Source of the DNA: Otatea glauca
Taxonomy: Eukaryota; Streptophyta; Magnoliopsida; Poales; Poaceae
Direction of reading: 5' to 3'
Assembly: GCA_036346275.1 (NCBI GenBank)
Contig: CM070713.1
Location: 71,230,382 to 71,294,381, forward strand
Length of the DNA stretch: 64,000 nucleotides
In this document: positions 43,133-53,165 of the stretch, piece by piece
Layout: every line of letters starts with the position of its first letter
Numbering within the stretch: the stretch's first letter is position 1
Notes under the pieces: generated by a model
Seen by the model: only the letters and a program-made list of their open reading frames with translations
Databases searched by the model: none
Told to the model about the DNA's origin: nothing
Made by a program: the position numbers and the translations under genes

Positions 43133-46100
43133 TGTAAGTTCAAGCTCCATTAGTTTTGGTGATTGGTTTAATATTAATGTTTAATCATTGTTTAATGACA
43201 AATCTAATCATTATGAGACTAACATGTTTAATTGAGCCTTATTCTTATTAGTCTCATATTTGGATGGAAAATGGAAAACCTAAGATATGCACTTGTATTC
43301 ACTCTATTGACTTAATGCATAATTAGGATTCAAGTTAAAGTATGAACTCTTCCATTGCTTTAGTCCAAATAGGTGCATTATGTTCCTAATTCATATACTA
43401 CATGAATGCACACATCTAGGGGGAGTTTATAATTTAACTTGTTGTTTCAATAGTATTGATCCATGTCTTATTGCTAAATAACATATAAAGGATCAAGACT
43501 TTGAAACAATCACTTGAGTATATGAAACTTTTGTAGTTATATATATACTCACATCAATTTAAATGAAATTTAAATTGAGTTCGATTGTCTTTCAATCAAT
43601 AAAAGGACATTTCATCATGTGTTGATGGTGTTCCTTGTTGATTAAAGACAAGTTTAAAAGTTCTTGAGTATAATGAAGCATTAGTTGCATCAAAGTACTC
43701 AAGACACAATTAATCATTCAAATTGATTTGGGTTGTGCTCAATCGATCTTGGAGGCATCCATTATGTGTTAATGGAGTGCGGTGATGATTGAGACAACCG
43801 TGTTTGTTGGACTAACATCTTCCATGAGTTGTGCAGTAGGTTGAGTCCAAGATGATAAAGAATCGGGAAGAAGAAGAAGAAGTCATCATGTGTTGATGAG
43901 CTTCAAGAGGTGATCCCGAAGTAAAGAGAAGAGCTAGAAGGTTCATCATGTGTTGATGACCAAGAAGAAGAAGAAGAGGTGATCCTGGAGATAAGATGAT
44001 TGGAAATCATAGAAGCTCCAAGTGGATCGTTTGAGGCAAAGGTATAACTAGCCAGGGCTAAGGATGTGTTCTTAGTCTTTTACCGGTCTCGGTGTTTGGT
44101 TGGGAGACCGGGTTGCTAGTTAGGTTGCCGTACTATTAAGAGGGGTTGAGTCTTCTAGCTTGAGCTTCATCATGTGTTGATAAACTCGATCCGGTTCACT
44201 CTAGCTCACTCTCTTGGTTTGGTTTTTGCATGAAGCTAGCCATTTGGCATGTGTTGCAAATGGGTGAAGCTTGTGCATTGGATTTTGTATTAGCTAAGTA
44301 TTTGCATGTGTTGCAAATAAGGGAGCTAATGCTTGCTTCTTGATTGAATCTTATTTGGTTTGGTTTTTGCATGAAGCTATGGATTTGCTTGTGTTACAAA
44401 ATGGGAAATAGCTTATGCAATTTTGTTTATGTGGTCATTGCTTGGAGCTAAGTTTTGCATGTGTTGCAAAAGGAGAGAGCTCAAGCAATTTAGTTTAAAG
44501 TGGTTGCATGGAGTTAGAGATCTGCATGTGTTGCAAATAGAGAGCTCATGCACTTGAATTTGTTGTGGTTGTTTGCATGGTGTTAGAGATTTGCATGTGT
44601 AGAGAGGTCATGCTTTGGTGTTTTAGCTTGTGATTGGGTCATGTGTTGATCATCACAAGGCTAAGCTTCGTTTAGTTGCAAAATGTGTTTCTGCAAAGTG
44701 TTGACTTGTTATTTGCAAATGTGTTTTGCAAATAAGCTGAAAGTTATGAGGTTCGATCCTAGAGCATGTGTTGGCATTTGCAAATGTGTTTTGCAAAGTG
44801 TCGGGATCATGTGTTGATCCTTACATAGCTAAGAGGATTGATCTTATAGGTTCGTGGTTTGTTTGCGAATGTGTTTTGCAAATAAGTTGGAGTTGTTATT
44901 TGCAAATGTGTTTTGCAAATGGACTTGAGATTATGGGTTTCAATCCTAGAGCATGTGAATAGGGTTTGCAAATGTGTTTTGCAAATTGACTTGATCATGT
45001 GTTGGTCATCACATGGCTAAGAGGATTGATCTCATAAGTTCTTGGTTTATTTGCAAATAAGTTGTGCTTAATGAGATTCTTTGGAGTATGTGATTAACAT
45101 ATGCAAATGTGTTTTGCATAGTGTTGTGATCATGTGTTGATCCTCACATAGCTCAAAGAATAAATCTTTAATGGTTTGGAGAAAAGTTTTGGTGAAAAAC
45201 AATGTTTTCTCCCTGAGGCCGGTCGTACCGCCCTTGTAAGGCCGGTAGCACCGGGGTCCGGTGCTACCGTCTCTCTGGCCGGTGTAAAATTTCCAGAGGG
45301 GGATGTTCTTGGACGGGTTGGTAGTCCGGTGCAACCGCCCATGGTAGGCCGGTAGCACCGGAGGTCCGGTGCTACCGTCCTCTGACCGGTGTGAAAAATC
45401 CAGAGGGGGTGTTTTGTTTTCGGCTTGGGTCCAGTGCTACCGGGGTGAAGGCCGGTGCTACCGCCCTAGCGGTAGCACCGCTCCCAGTTGGCCGATGCGA
45501 CCGAAAATCCTGCAACGGCTAGTTTTGTAGCCGTTGGCGAGAAGGCCGGTGCTACCGGTCCCAGTAGGGCGGTAGCACTGGGTTTGCTGAGTTTTTCCAG
45601 AGTTCGCCCCCAACGGCTAGTTTTGGCTTGGCGGCTATTAAAGGAGGCCTTGGGGGGCATTTGCTGGTTGCTGAAATCAAGTGTGAGTTCTTGTAGGTGA
45701 AGTGCTTATGTTGCCTTCTCCCATTTGCTTCTTGAGCCAGTGTGAGCCTCTAATTGCATGTGTTGCAATTAGGAGAGGATTGAGAGCCTCTTGTGCATGT
45801 GTTGCACTTGAGAAGGATCCTAGTGCATGTGTTGCACGTAGGAGGTCACCGGAGTGCATGTGTTGCACTAGGTGAAGTTCAAGCGAAAGGGCTTGACTTG
45901 TTACTCTTGGAGGTTGCCGCCTCTTAGACGGCGTAGAGCGTCGTGCGCGGTGAGCTTCTCAACGGAGGTTGTGAGAAGTCCCGGCGAAGTTTGTGAAGGT
46001 TGGAGCTCGCCTACCCAGGAGGGAAAAGGAGCTACCACTAGTGGATTCGAGGTGGGTTCTCAATTCGTGGAGCCGGTCCAATGTGTTTGGGCTAACCTCA

Positions 46101-46459
46101 ACGTGGACTAGGGAAGACCGGTAAGTCTCCGAACACTACGGTAAAAAGTATTGTGTCTCTTGTGCTTGCATTGTTTTCATTATTTATATTCAAGCAATTT
46201 ATATTCATAGAATTAAATTGATTGATTGCTTGTCTTTAGAATTGCAATTATTGTTAAAGACATAATTAGTTAGTGCACATAGTGAGCGTAGTTGATTTAG
46301 GCTTTAATTGTCAAAACCTTAGTTTATCCCTTCCGCATTAATCTTTGTTAAGGTTTTGGTATTAGGATAATTAGGGGTGAATTGCTTTGTAGAAATTAAC
46401 GAGGAAATTTTTAAAAGCCGCCTATTCACCCCTCTCTAGTCGGCATCCTTGACCTAACA
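43133..46459 (+). repeat. 3' LTR of the nested Sirevirus (3327 bp)
   Basis: TGTAAGTTCAAGC to CCTAACA, same three-zone layout as the 5' LTR. The CG-rich zone (45210-45590) is cleaner here, with intact GGTAGCACCGG...CCGGTGCTACC palindromes. Hairpin array at 44228-44620; its last hairpin has lost its 3' arm. Confidence 0.9.
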
Positions 46460-46464
46460 TGGCT

Positions 46465-46753
46465 TCGTGAACTCCTAATGGATTTACCGGTTGTTGAAAA
46501 ACTGATACCGGCTATCCTAATGAATTGTGATAATCAAACGGTGATTGTCAAGGTGAACAGTTCTAAGGACAACATGAAGTCGTCGAGGCATGTAAAGAGG
46601 TGTTTGAAGTCTGTCAGAAAAATGAGAAACTCTGGAGTGATAGCGTTGAACTATGTCCAGACGGCTAAAAACTTAGCAGATCCCTTTACTAAGGGCCTAT
46701 CACGGAATGTGATAGATGAAGCATCGAGGGAGATGGGCTTGAGACCTACATAA
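46465..46753 (+). pseudogene. RNase H C-terminus of the outer copia element
   Basis: Continues the RNase H broken at 34856: LLMDLPVVEKL, ILMNCDNQTVIVKV, then VQTAKNLADPFTKGL and a TAA. Separated from the rest only by the nested element plus its TGGCT duplication. Confidence 0.9.
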
Positions 46754-47296
46754 GTCACACCTTAGTGGTAACTCATCCTATGTGATCGGAGATCCCGTGA
46801 AGTAGGTTGGTGAAACAAGCTATTGGTTGACTGGGAGGAGAGTACTTTAGTACATAGCCTACTCCATTGGAGATGCATTACTCTCCTATTCTGTATGGCA
46901 GGTTGATCATATCTTAATGTATTTCGAGTGGCTTATATAAGCAGAGATGTTGTGCTACAGAACATCTTATAAGGAATACACCTATATGAGCCTGACTGCT
47001 AGTCACAGTCTATGAGATTGGGTAATCTCTAGAAACTCATGAAAGGGCAAAGAGTATGACTTATACTCTCCAAACCGAGGGAATGCTTATAGCAGTCTAG
47101 TATCAATAAAGAGCTTTGGTGAAACTTGTTCGCACAAAACTGTCAATTCAAGGCATAATCCATTGTTCAGTTGTGGATGAGTGTAAACTCTGTCCTAGAT
47201 GGATGTTCAACTTAACAGTCTCCATCGAAACACTGGTATATCAAACAACAATGGAATTGAGAGTATTTCACATATGCCTTGGAATTTGGTGGGGAT
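46754..47296 (+). other. 3' non-coding part of the outer copia element
   Basis: No ORF of note. It ends with a weak purine-rich tract (GGTGGGGA) against the 3' LTR. Confidence 0.6.
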
Positions 47297-48209
47297 TGTT
47301 AGTTTTTTGGCCCAATAAATCCCAAGGCCCATGTGCAATACTAGGAGTTATGAGTACATTTATCCCACATGGGTAGTTGACAGAATGTTTGACCAACTTA
47401 AATAGCTTAGACTCTAGTCCATTTGTTGTGAAGTTGGAAAAAGGAAAAGGTGGTGCCACACGTGCGCGCGCCGAGCCGAGCCGTGGCGTGTGCGTGTCTT
47501 GAGTCGAGTCGAGGCAGAGGCGTGCGCGTCTTGTGGCTTGAGCGATCCGGACGTGATGTGCTGGGCGACCGCCGTCAGTTACCAGTAACGGACGTGGTGA
47601 TTAATGTGGCCGGTTTATGACCAGTAACCGTTGTCAGTTACCAGTAACGGACGTGGTTGATGGCTGACTCATAATCAACGTCAGTTACTTGTAACTGACA
47701 TGGTTAATTGAGCGTTACCTGGTTAATGGTCTCCTCTCCTGGTGCCTATAAAAAGGCGTCATTCTCTCATGTGTCAAAGATAGAGACAACACTAGTTCCT
47801 CCTCCTGATCCCAAGTTTAGCTGTTGCGCTGCCGCCTATGCATTCCTGGCTCTGTCTCCTGCGTGCACAGGGGATAGAGAGCGTATACGATTTTTGGGGA
47901 ACGCGAAGACCGCGTGACTGCTCCTTGTGTTCGATTACATCGTCTGCTGGTTGTGGAATCGGCACTGCAACAGCCGTCTACACTACTTCAAGTTCGTTCG
48001 ACTACTACGACAAATTGCGATCATGTCGACTGATCCGCAGAATAGCGCCTCTGGTGCCACCGCACCGCCCCGCTCAAGGGTATAACCTGGAGATCCTTCT
48101 GTTGAGTTATACACTTGCTGTTTGCTATATGATTACCATGATAGATGTCATGTTATATAATGTTTTTTTGTGGATTAAATTAAATCGAAAAATACCTATT
48201 TTCTCAACA
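47297..48209 (+). repeat. 3' LTR of the outer copia element (913 bp, full length)
   Basis: TGTTAGTTTTTTGG to CTCAACA. It keeps the TATA box TATAAAAAGG (from 47747), a 48-bp-scale repeat with CAGTTACCAGTAACGGACGTGG words upstream of it (47570-47660), and the start codon context ATGTCGACTGATC (48023) also seen in the 5' LTR. Confidence 0.9.
47747..47756 (+). promoter_or_regulatory. LTR TATA box
   Basis: TATAAAAAGG; deleted from the 5' LTR of the same element. Confidence 0.65.
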
Positions 48210-48482
48210 TATATTCTCCCTGATCAGGGTACTGAAAGGAATTATTAGAATAATTCTCTATCCAATGGTTACTGTGGATGTTAAGGGATTATTTAATCCT
48301 TGTCACCAGTCAACCCTAAACCTAACTCACTGGAATTTCACTTTCACCATTGGTCGCCGTTCGCCAGAGACGTCACCGGAGGCGCGAATCTTAGCAAATC
48401 GTGGATGGTCATTTGAGTACTTCTTAGCAATTTCCTTAAAACAAAGAGCAAAAGAGTGTATACAACCCCACAGTGAACTACA

Positions 48483-48960
48483 TCACACTAATGAATCTAG
48501 CCAATGTGAAATAGAGGTTTTCAGCGTATCTTTTGCTCTAAACAAATGTAGAGTAACTTCAGTGTGAAACCGGGCCTTCCATTTGTTAAAGCTCGGGTCT
48601 TTATTCACAAAATTTTCCCTATTACACTGCTTCCAAATATACCCCATGATGCTATGACGAAGCCTTCCATGAAGAAATGCTGCTGGAAAGAAACTTTGGC
48701 CTGCTGAATCATGCAGTATATACTGTAGATATCCATAACTGGCAGGCATTGAACTTCAAGAAAACGCCAGCAACGCCTACTGAAGGGGCAATTGGGAAAA
48801 AAAAAGGATAAAGTTTCCTCTACCCATTCTGACAGAGAACACAGTTGCAGCCTCCCTGGATCACCATATTTTTGCGTAGTAAGAGATCTTCTTGTGCTGA
48901 GACATCTATGCTCGATCACAATTGTCTTTGTTCAATCGAGGTTTAATTTCCATCATTGCT
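48483..48960 (-). pseudogene. LINE reverse-transcriptase C-terminal fragment (zf-RVT)
   Basis: The minus strand reads a zf-RVT-like segment (LCSLSEWVEETLSFF, NCPFSRRCWRFL) and then, after a frame change near 48650, the usual tail (FLHGRLRHSIMGYIWKQCN, KWKARFHTE, SHWLDSL) with a stop. This is the C-terminus found in plant L1-type and related non-LTR polymerases. The polymerase domain itself is absent, so it is a 5'-truncated relic. The flank 48215-48482 holds no recognisable gene. Confidence 0.7.
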
Positions 48961-49317
48961 CGACTGGTATCTAATTCTCCAGCGCGTAAGTATTTTATTA
49001 GTCTGTGGGACTGAGACAGGAAGCACGAAGCATCTTTGTCAGTTACATTTCTTTGTCTCGGCACAACCAGTTTCTATTTCCCGATTCGCTTTCTACGATG
49101 GTTTCCCGTCCTTGTGTTTTGTTTGATTGTTTCCACTGAGCAACAGCAGTGCACGGAGCGAATGGGCCGCGGCTGCTTCGACTGCAAGTCTATCCTCGGC
49201 ATCCAGGTCTCCTCTCCTCTCGCTGTTGGCGCGAAAGCAGGAATCTCCAAAGGGGTGCTACGAGCCGGGGGCTCTGAGCTACTCAACTGTACGTCACTTT
49301 GCTTACATGGGTTACGG
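48961..49317. other. spacer with a possible short coding patch
   Basis: A plus-strand ATG at 49162 opens MGRGCFDCKSILGIQ followed by a GTCTCC that could be a donor, and leader-like CT-rich sequence precedes it. No second exon was found. Too little to call a gene. Confidence 0.3.
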
Positions 49318-49628
49318 ATCTTTTTTTTTTAAAAAAATAATATATTTTTAAATAGTTTTACATATGCCGAATTTTTTTTATAAAAAATATACCTCTGTCG
49401 CCAGGGTTCTATCATCAATTGAAATGATGACAGTAGCCTCAACATTGTCGACCAAATGAATCCACAATAAAATAATTCGACGGCCAATTCACTTTGTGAT
49501 AAAATAGAGCTATGTTGTCAAATAAAATGATTATAGAGCTTCTGTTGACATATGTATATTTTTATAAAAAAAATCGACTTATTATTTTTGTAAAATTATT
49601 AAAAAATATATTATTAAAAAAATCCATG
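49318..49628. mobile_element. foldback/MITE element related to 7912-8569
   Basis: The ends are inverted (GATC-T10-AA...AATAATATATTTTTA against TAAAAAATATATTATT-AAAAAAATC). It shares AAAAATATACCTCTGTCGCC with the larger element and its complement (GACATATGTATATTTTTATAA). Flanking GTTACGG and GTTACCGG resemble an imperfect target duplication. Confidence 0.6.
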
Positions 49629-49631
49629 AGT

Positions 49632-50693
49632 TACCGGGATTGTTGTTTTTCCTTTTTGCTGTCGACCTTCTTCGATTCGTCGAGCACATCCTACCACTAC
49701 TAATGTTGGTGGAGTTCCGGCCACTAGGTTGATTTGAGCCGGGAGAGCGCCGGCTCGGCTCGCGACTCGAGCCGAACCGGCGAAAAAAAATTACGTCCGG
49801 GTCCTTTTTCAGAAAAAATGCTACATTTCGGTCCTTTTCTGGAAAAAAAATTATATTATGTTTATGTCCTTTAGGCCTTTTTGAGCATTACATTTAGGTC
49901 CTATTTTGTATTTATCCCAAAAAAACAACGTTTAGATCCTTTTTATGTCCTTTTACGAAAAAAAACGTTTAGATCATTTTCCCCTATTTTATGTGCAAAG
50001 CGGCGGTCGCGGCGTGGCACGCCGCGTTAGCTCAGATATATTTATATCCTTTCAACCGTTCCGCCGAATAAATGCGAAAAAACGCAATTACGTTTGTATC
50101 CTTTCAACCGTTTCGCGTGTCTCCTCGATTTGCTCGCGTAGAGAGCGGCGGTCGCGCGTTTTCTCGATTTGCTCGCGTGGGTACTCTCGATCGCAGCGTG
50201 AAACGCCACGGTTGCTTACCTAGCTTACTATATATACTAAAGTTCGCAGTGTTTTTGTTCAGACAGCACCCCCACGTGTCATCTCTATGAAAATCCCTCG
50301 AAAAGAGTGTAATTACGTTAGGATCTTTTCGACCGTTTTTTATGAAAAGAACATTTCGGTTCAGCAAAAAACACGAATGTTCATGAAAGGACCCTAAATA
50401 AATGCTAAATTGCACCGAGATAAACCGTAGTTACGTTTAGGTCCTCCTACCGGTCTTTTAACGAAGAGAACCTTACGGTTCAACAAACTATGCGTCATAT
50501 CGCATCGTCAAAAGCGTTTTCTCGGATTTTTTTCATCGACTTCTTTGATTTAATTGATCTAACATTTTTTGGGTATTTCTCGATTTGATCAGACGAGCGT
50601 TTCTCGCTTTGCTCAAACACGCATGCGCGGCACACGTACCAGCACCTAATTGGTAACATGGTCATCAGCTCATCATTTGATTCTTTGATTGCA
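49632..50693. other. intergenic, repeated GTTTAGGTCCTTTT words
   Basis: Many variants of GTTTAGGTCC / GGTCCTTTT occur at irregular intervals (49790-49980, 50310-50450), with CGTTTCGCGTG patches between. No ORF with a domain. Origin unknown. Confidence 0.4.
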
Positions 50694-50862
50694 CTAGTAT
50701 GGTGCTCGTGCTAACGCTACGACGACAGTACACCCGCTTATCAATTAAATGAGAAGACAAATATGAATATAACACTTAATAATAAATAATCACAGTACCC
50801 GTATGCGAGTACAAAAATTAAGATATAACACTCAATAATATTTTTCGCTAAACGTTTCCTGT
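50694..50862 (-). mobile_element. Helitron-like repeat, copy 3 (3' end only)
   Basis: On the minus strand this ends like copies 1 and 2: TAAGTGTTATATTCAT, hairpin TCGT-AGCGTTAGC-ACGA, then ACTAG followed by T. It is interrupted at 50862 by the Sirevirus, so its remainder lies beyond the window. Confidence 0.65.
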
Positions 50863-52721
50863 TGAAGGATCGAGTTGGCCTAGAGGGGGGGGTGAATAGG
50901 CAACTTCAACAAGTTTTAACTATTTTAAACAACTAACTGATTTTATCAAAGAGAGCGATTCTTGCAAGGATATCTGTAATTCAAAACAACTAAAGATAAC
51001 AGTGAAAGCAATAAACGAAATGACACGGGAGAGACAAAGATTTATCCCGTGGTTGAGCCGCACTCTAATCCACGTTGAAGCACTTCTTTGAAGTTACGCT
51101 TCTCGAGCTAGTTGCGTAGCTCGCGATCACTCGAGTAACTCTTTCACTACTCGAGTGAGGTGAGTTCCAGACCTCTCACAAATCTGATTGCCTTCCACAA
51201 ACACCTTTGGACAGTCACACTGTTCACTTCCTCCAAGCTGTCTAGGATCACTAAGATCCAAGAGTAATAAACTTTGCACAAGTTCTGTCTCTTGGTTCAC
51301 TTTGCAATTCACACAACTAGACACTGACTTGGAGCTAACACACTTAGAGATGTATGAGAATTTTTGTGTGAAGATGAAGCACAGACTCCTTTTGAGAATG
51401 AGAGCTATATTTCAATACCAAAGTGTAAGGAGTTCATCCGTATATGGAAAATGGCTTAGGAAATGCTTATATAGCCATTTGGAGTGAAAGTAGCCGTTAC
51501 ACCTGCTACAGTAGCCGTTGGACGTGTCAGATGTCAGAAACAACAGAAATATACACGTACAACGGACTAAGTATCAGTGCCTAGCGATACTGGATATGTG
51601 TATGACGGATCAAATTTGAGAGTTCACGACGGACCAAAAATTTTGGTCCGTAGTACATGGGTTACTCATAGAGGATGGTCCGGCATACAACTGAGAGACA
51701 AAATGAGCGACCGACCAATTTGTTTAGTCCGTTACACATGGACTTTTAAAAGATAGGACTGGTATAGAGACCTATGTACGTCGGACCAAATTTTTGGTCC
51801 GTCATACATGGACTTTTCAGAAGATTGGTCTGACACAGAAACACATGTACGTCGAACCAAATTTTTGGTCCGTCATACATGGACTTTTCAGAAGATTGGT
51901 CTGGCACAGAGACACATGTACGTCGGACCAAATTTTTGGTCCGTCATACATGGACTTTTCAGAAGATTGGTGCCAAGGACCTTTTCAATAAAGATAAATT
52001 TTTATCCAAGCTTTTTATTTTAGCAATGAACTGAGATATTTTAAACACGAATGCTTGGTCCGTTTCCTGAGTAAAATTCTTTTGAAGATAGAGAAAACTC
52101 ATTTTAGGTTTCGATTCAAAAGGACATCAAAGATTCGGTCCGGCCAAAAATTATAAATCGAAGAGTCTTAGGACCAAATATTTGGTCTGCTGTAGATGGG
52201 AAACCGAAGATATTTTGGTCCGTCATATATAGGCAAACTTTTGGCTATAGGAAGATTTTCAAAGAAGGTTTTAATCACGGATATGTGAATATGAAAACGA
52301 ATATCTAATGATCAGATATCAAAAGGGAGTGTTGACGTAGAATAGTTTCAAGGTACGCAACGGTCTGAAGAAAAGGATAGATAAAGTTTGGTCCGATGTA
52401 CTAAGAGATAAGATTTCACAAGGATAAAGTCTAAGTGTCTTATGCTCGAGAGATCTAGTTTTGCCTTTGCCTAACAACCTATTTGCTTGTGCAAAGTCCC
52501 TCTTTTAGACAACCAAAAAGAAAACAGACCTAGGCTATTTGACTTGAATCATCTCCCAAGTCATAAACTATAAACTAAATACCTTAATCTTGTTAGCCCA
52601 ACTTGTTCCATCATAGATTCTAGCTTCTTTTCTTCAAAGCTTTGAGTATTACAAACTTAGTCATCAATACCAAAACCATAATAATACAGTAATAGAATTA
52701 AGGGGTGCCTAGATGCTATCA
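50863..52721 (-). repeat. 3' LTR of the right-hand Sirevirus (1859 bp)
   Basis: Minus-strand start TGATAGCATC (52721), end GATCCTTCA (50863). Contains TATATAAG (51474-51467) and a 71-bp tandem repeat (units starting 51777, 51848, 51919), each with the near-palindrome GGACCAAATTTTTGGTCC. Matches 62728-64000. Confidence 0.9.
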
Positions 52722-53165
52722 ATCTCCCCCTTTTTGGTAATTGATGACAACATACCTTTTAGTTGATAACATCTCATATATTCTGCAAAACAGAGTTAGC
52801 TGAATAGACTGACAGCATAATTTATGAGTGAATTTTCTCCCCCTTAATAAATGCATGCTATAGTTCATATCAGAGCAGAGTATTAAAGAGTGTATCAGAG
52901 CATATAGCATCTAAACAGCCATATATAAAGATCATAAAAGTAGCATACAAAGGACAAGAACACAACACATAAGACTCATATACTTAACTACTTGTCTTTA
53001 TATAATCCAGCCTACAGAAAAGAACTTAAGAGAGGTTATGAGGTTTTACTCCCCCTTTGGCATCAATAGCCAAAAAGGGCCCCTACTTGCGCCTAGAAAA
53101 GACTCTTTTGAGTGGCCCCGAGTGAGCTTTTCTTTGGAGGAGAGGCGGTTTATCATCGTGACTTC
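52722..53165 (-). other. polypurine tract cluster downstream of the extra ORF
   Basis: The minus strand has AAAAAGGGGGAGAT at 52735-52722 touching the LTR, and further AGGGGGAG copies near 52843 and 53055. Multiple PPTs are a reported Sirevirus feature. No coding sequence. Confidence 0.75.

Larger units (their letters stand above)
34857..46459 (+). mobile_element. nested gag-only Sirevirus-type copia element, 11.6 kb
   Basis: Target duplication TGGCT at 34852-34856 and 46460-46464. LTRs 34857-38210 and 43133-46459, TG...CA. PBS TGGTATCAGAGC two bases after the 5' LTR; PPT against the 3' LTR. The only coding sequence is a damaged gag (38269-39980) with two CCHC knuckles. 39981-43132 is non-coding with several extra AAGGGGGAG-type tracts (near 40287, 42713, 42777, 43121). 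Multiple PPTs and palindrome-rich CG-rich LTRs are reported characters of Sireviruses. No protease, integrase, RT or RNase H was found, so it must have moved using proteins from a relative. Confidence 0.9.
30703..48209 (+). mobile_element. outer copia retrotransposon, interrupted by a nested Sirevirus
   Basis: Target duplication TATAT is exact at 30698-30702 and 48210-48214. LTRs lie at 30703-31227 and 47297-48209. The interior reads gag, protease, integrase, RT, RNase H on the plus strand in copia order. RNase H is split at 34856/46460 by an 11.6-kb insertion that has its own TGGCT duplication. Without the insertion the element would be about 5.9 kb. Stops, frameshifts and a catalytic RT change make it inactive, and its 5' LTR has lost the TATA box. 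Confidence 0.9.

Noticed and set aside
48792..48974. Plus-strand ORF over the LINE remnant
   Set aside because: Antisense shadow of the zf-RVT fragment.
50692..50700. CACTA transposon terminus
   Set aside because: The sequence reads CACTAG at one copy only because the flanking base is C; the other two copies lack it, and the shared grammar is hairpin plus CTAG.
51746..52023. Repeated ORFs in the LTR (and at 63618-63895)
   Set aside because: They translate the 71-bp tandem repeats on both strands.
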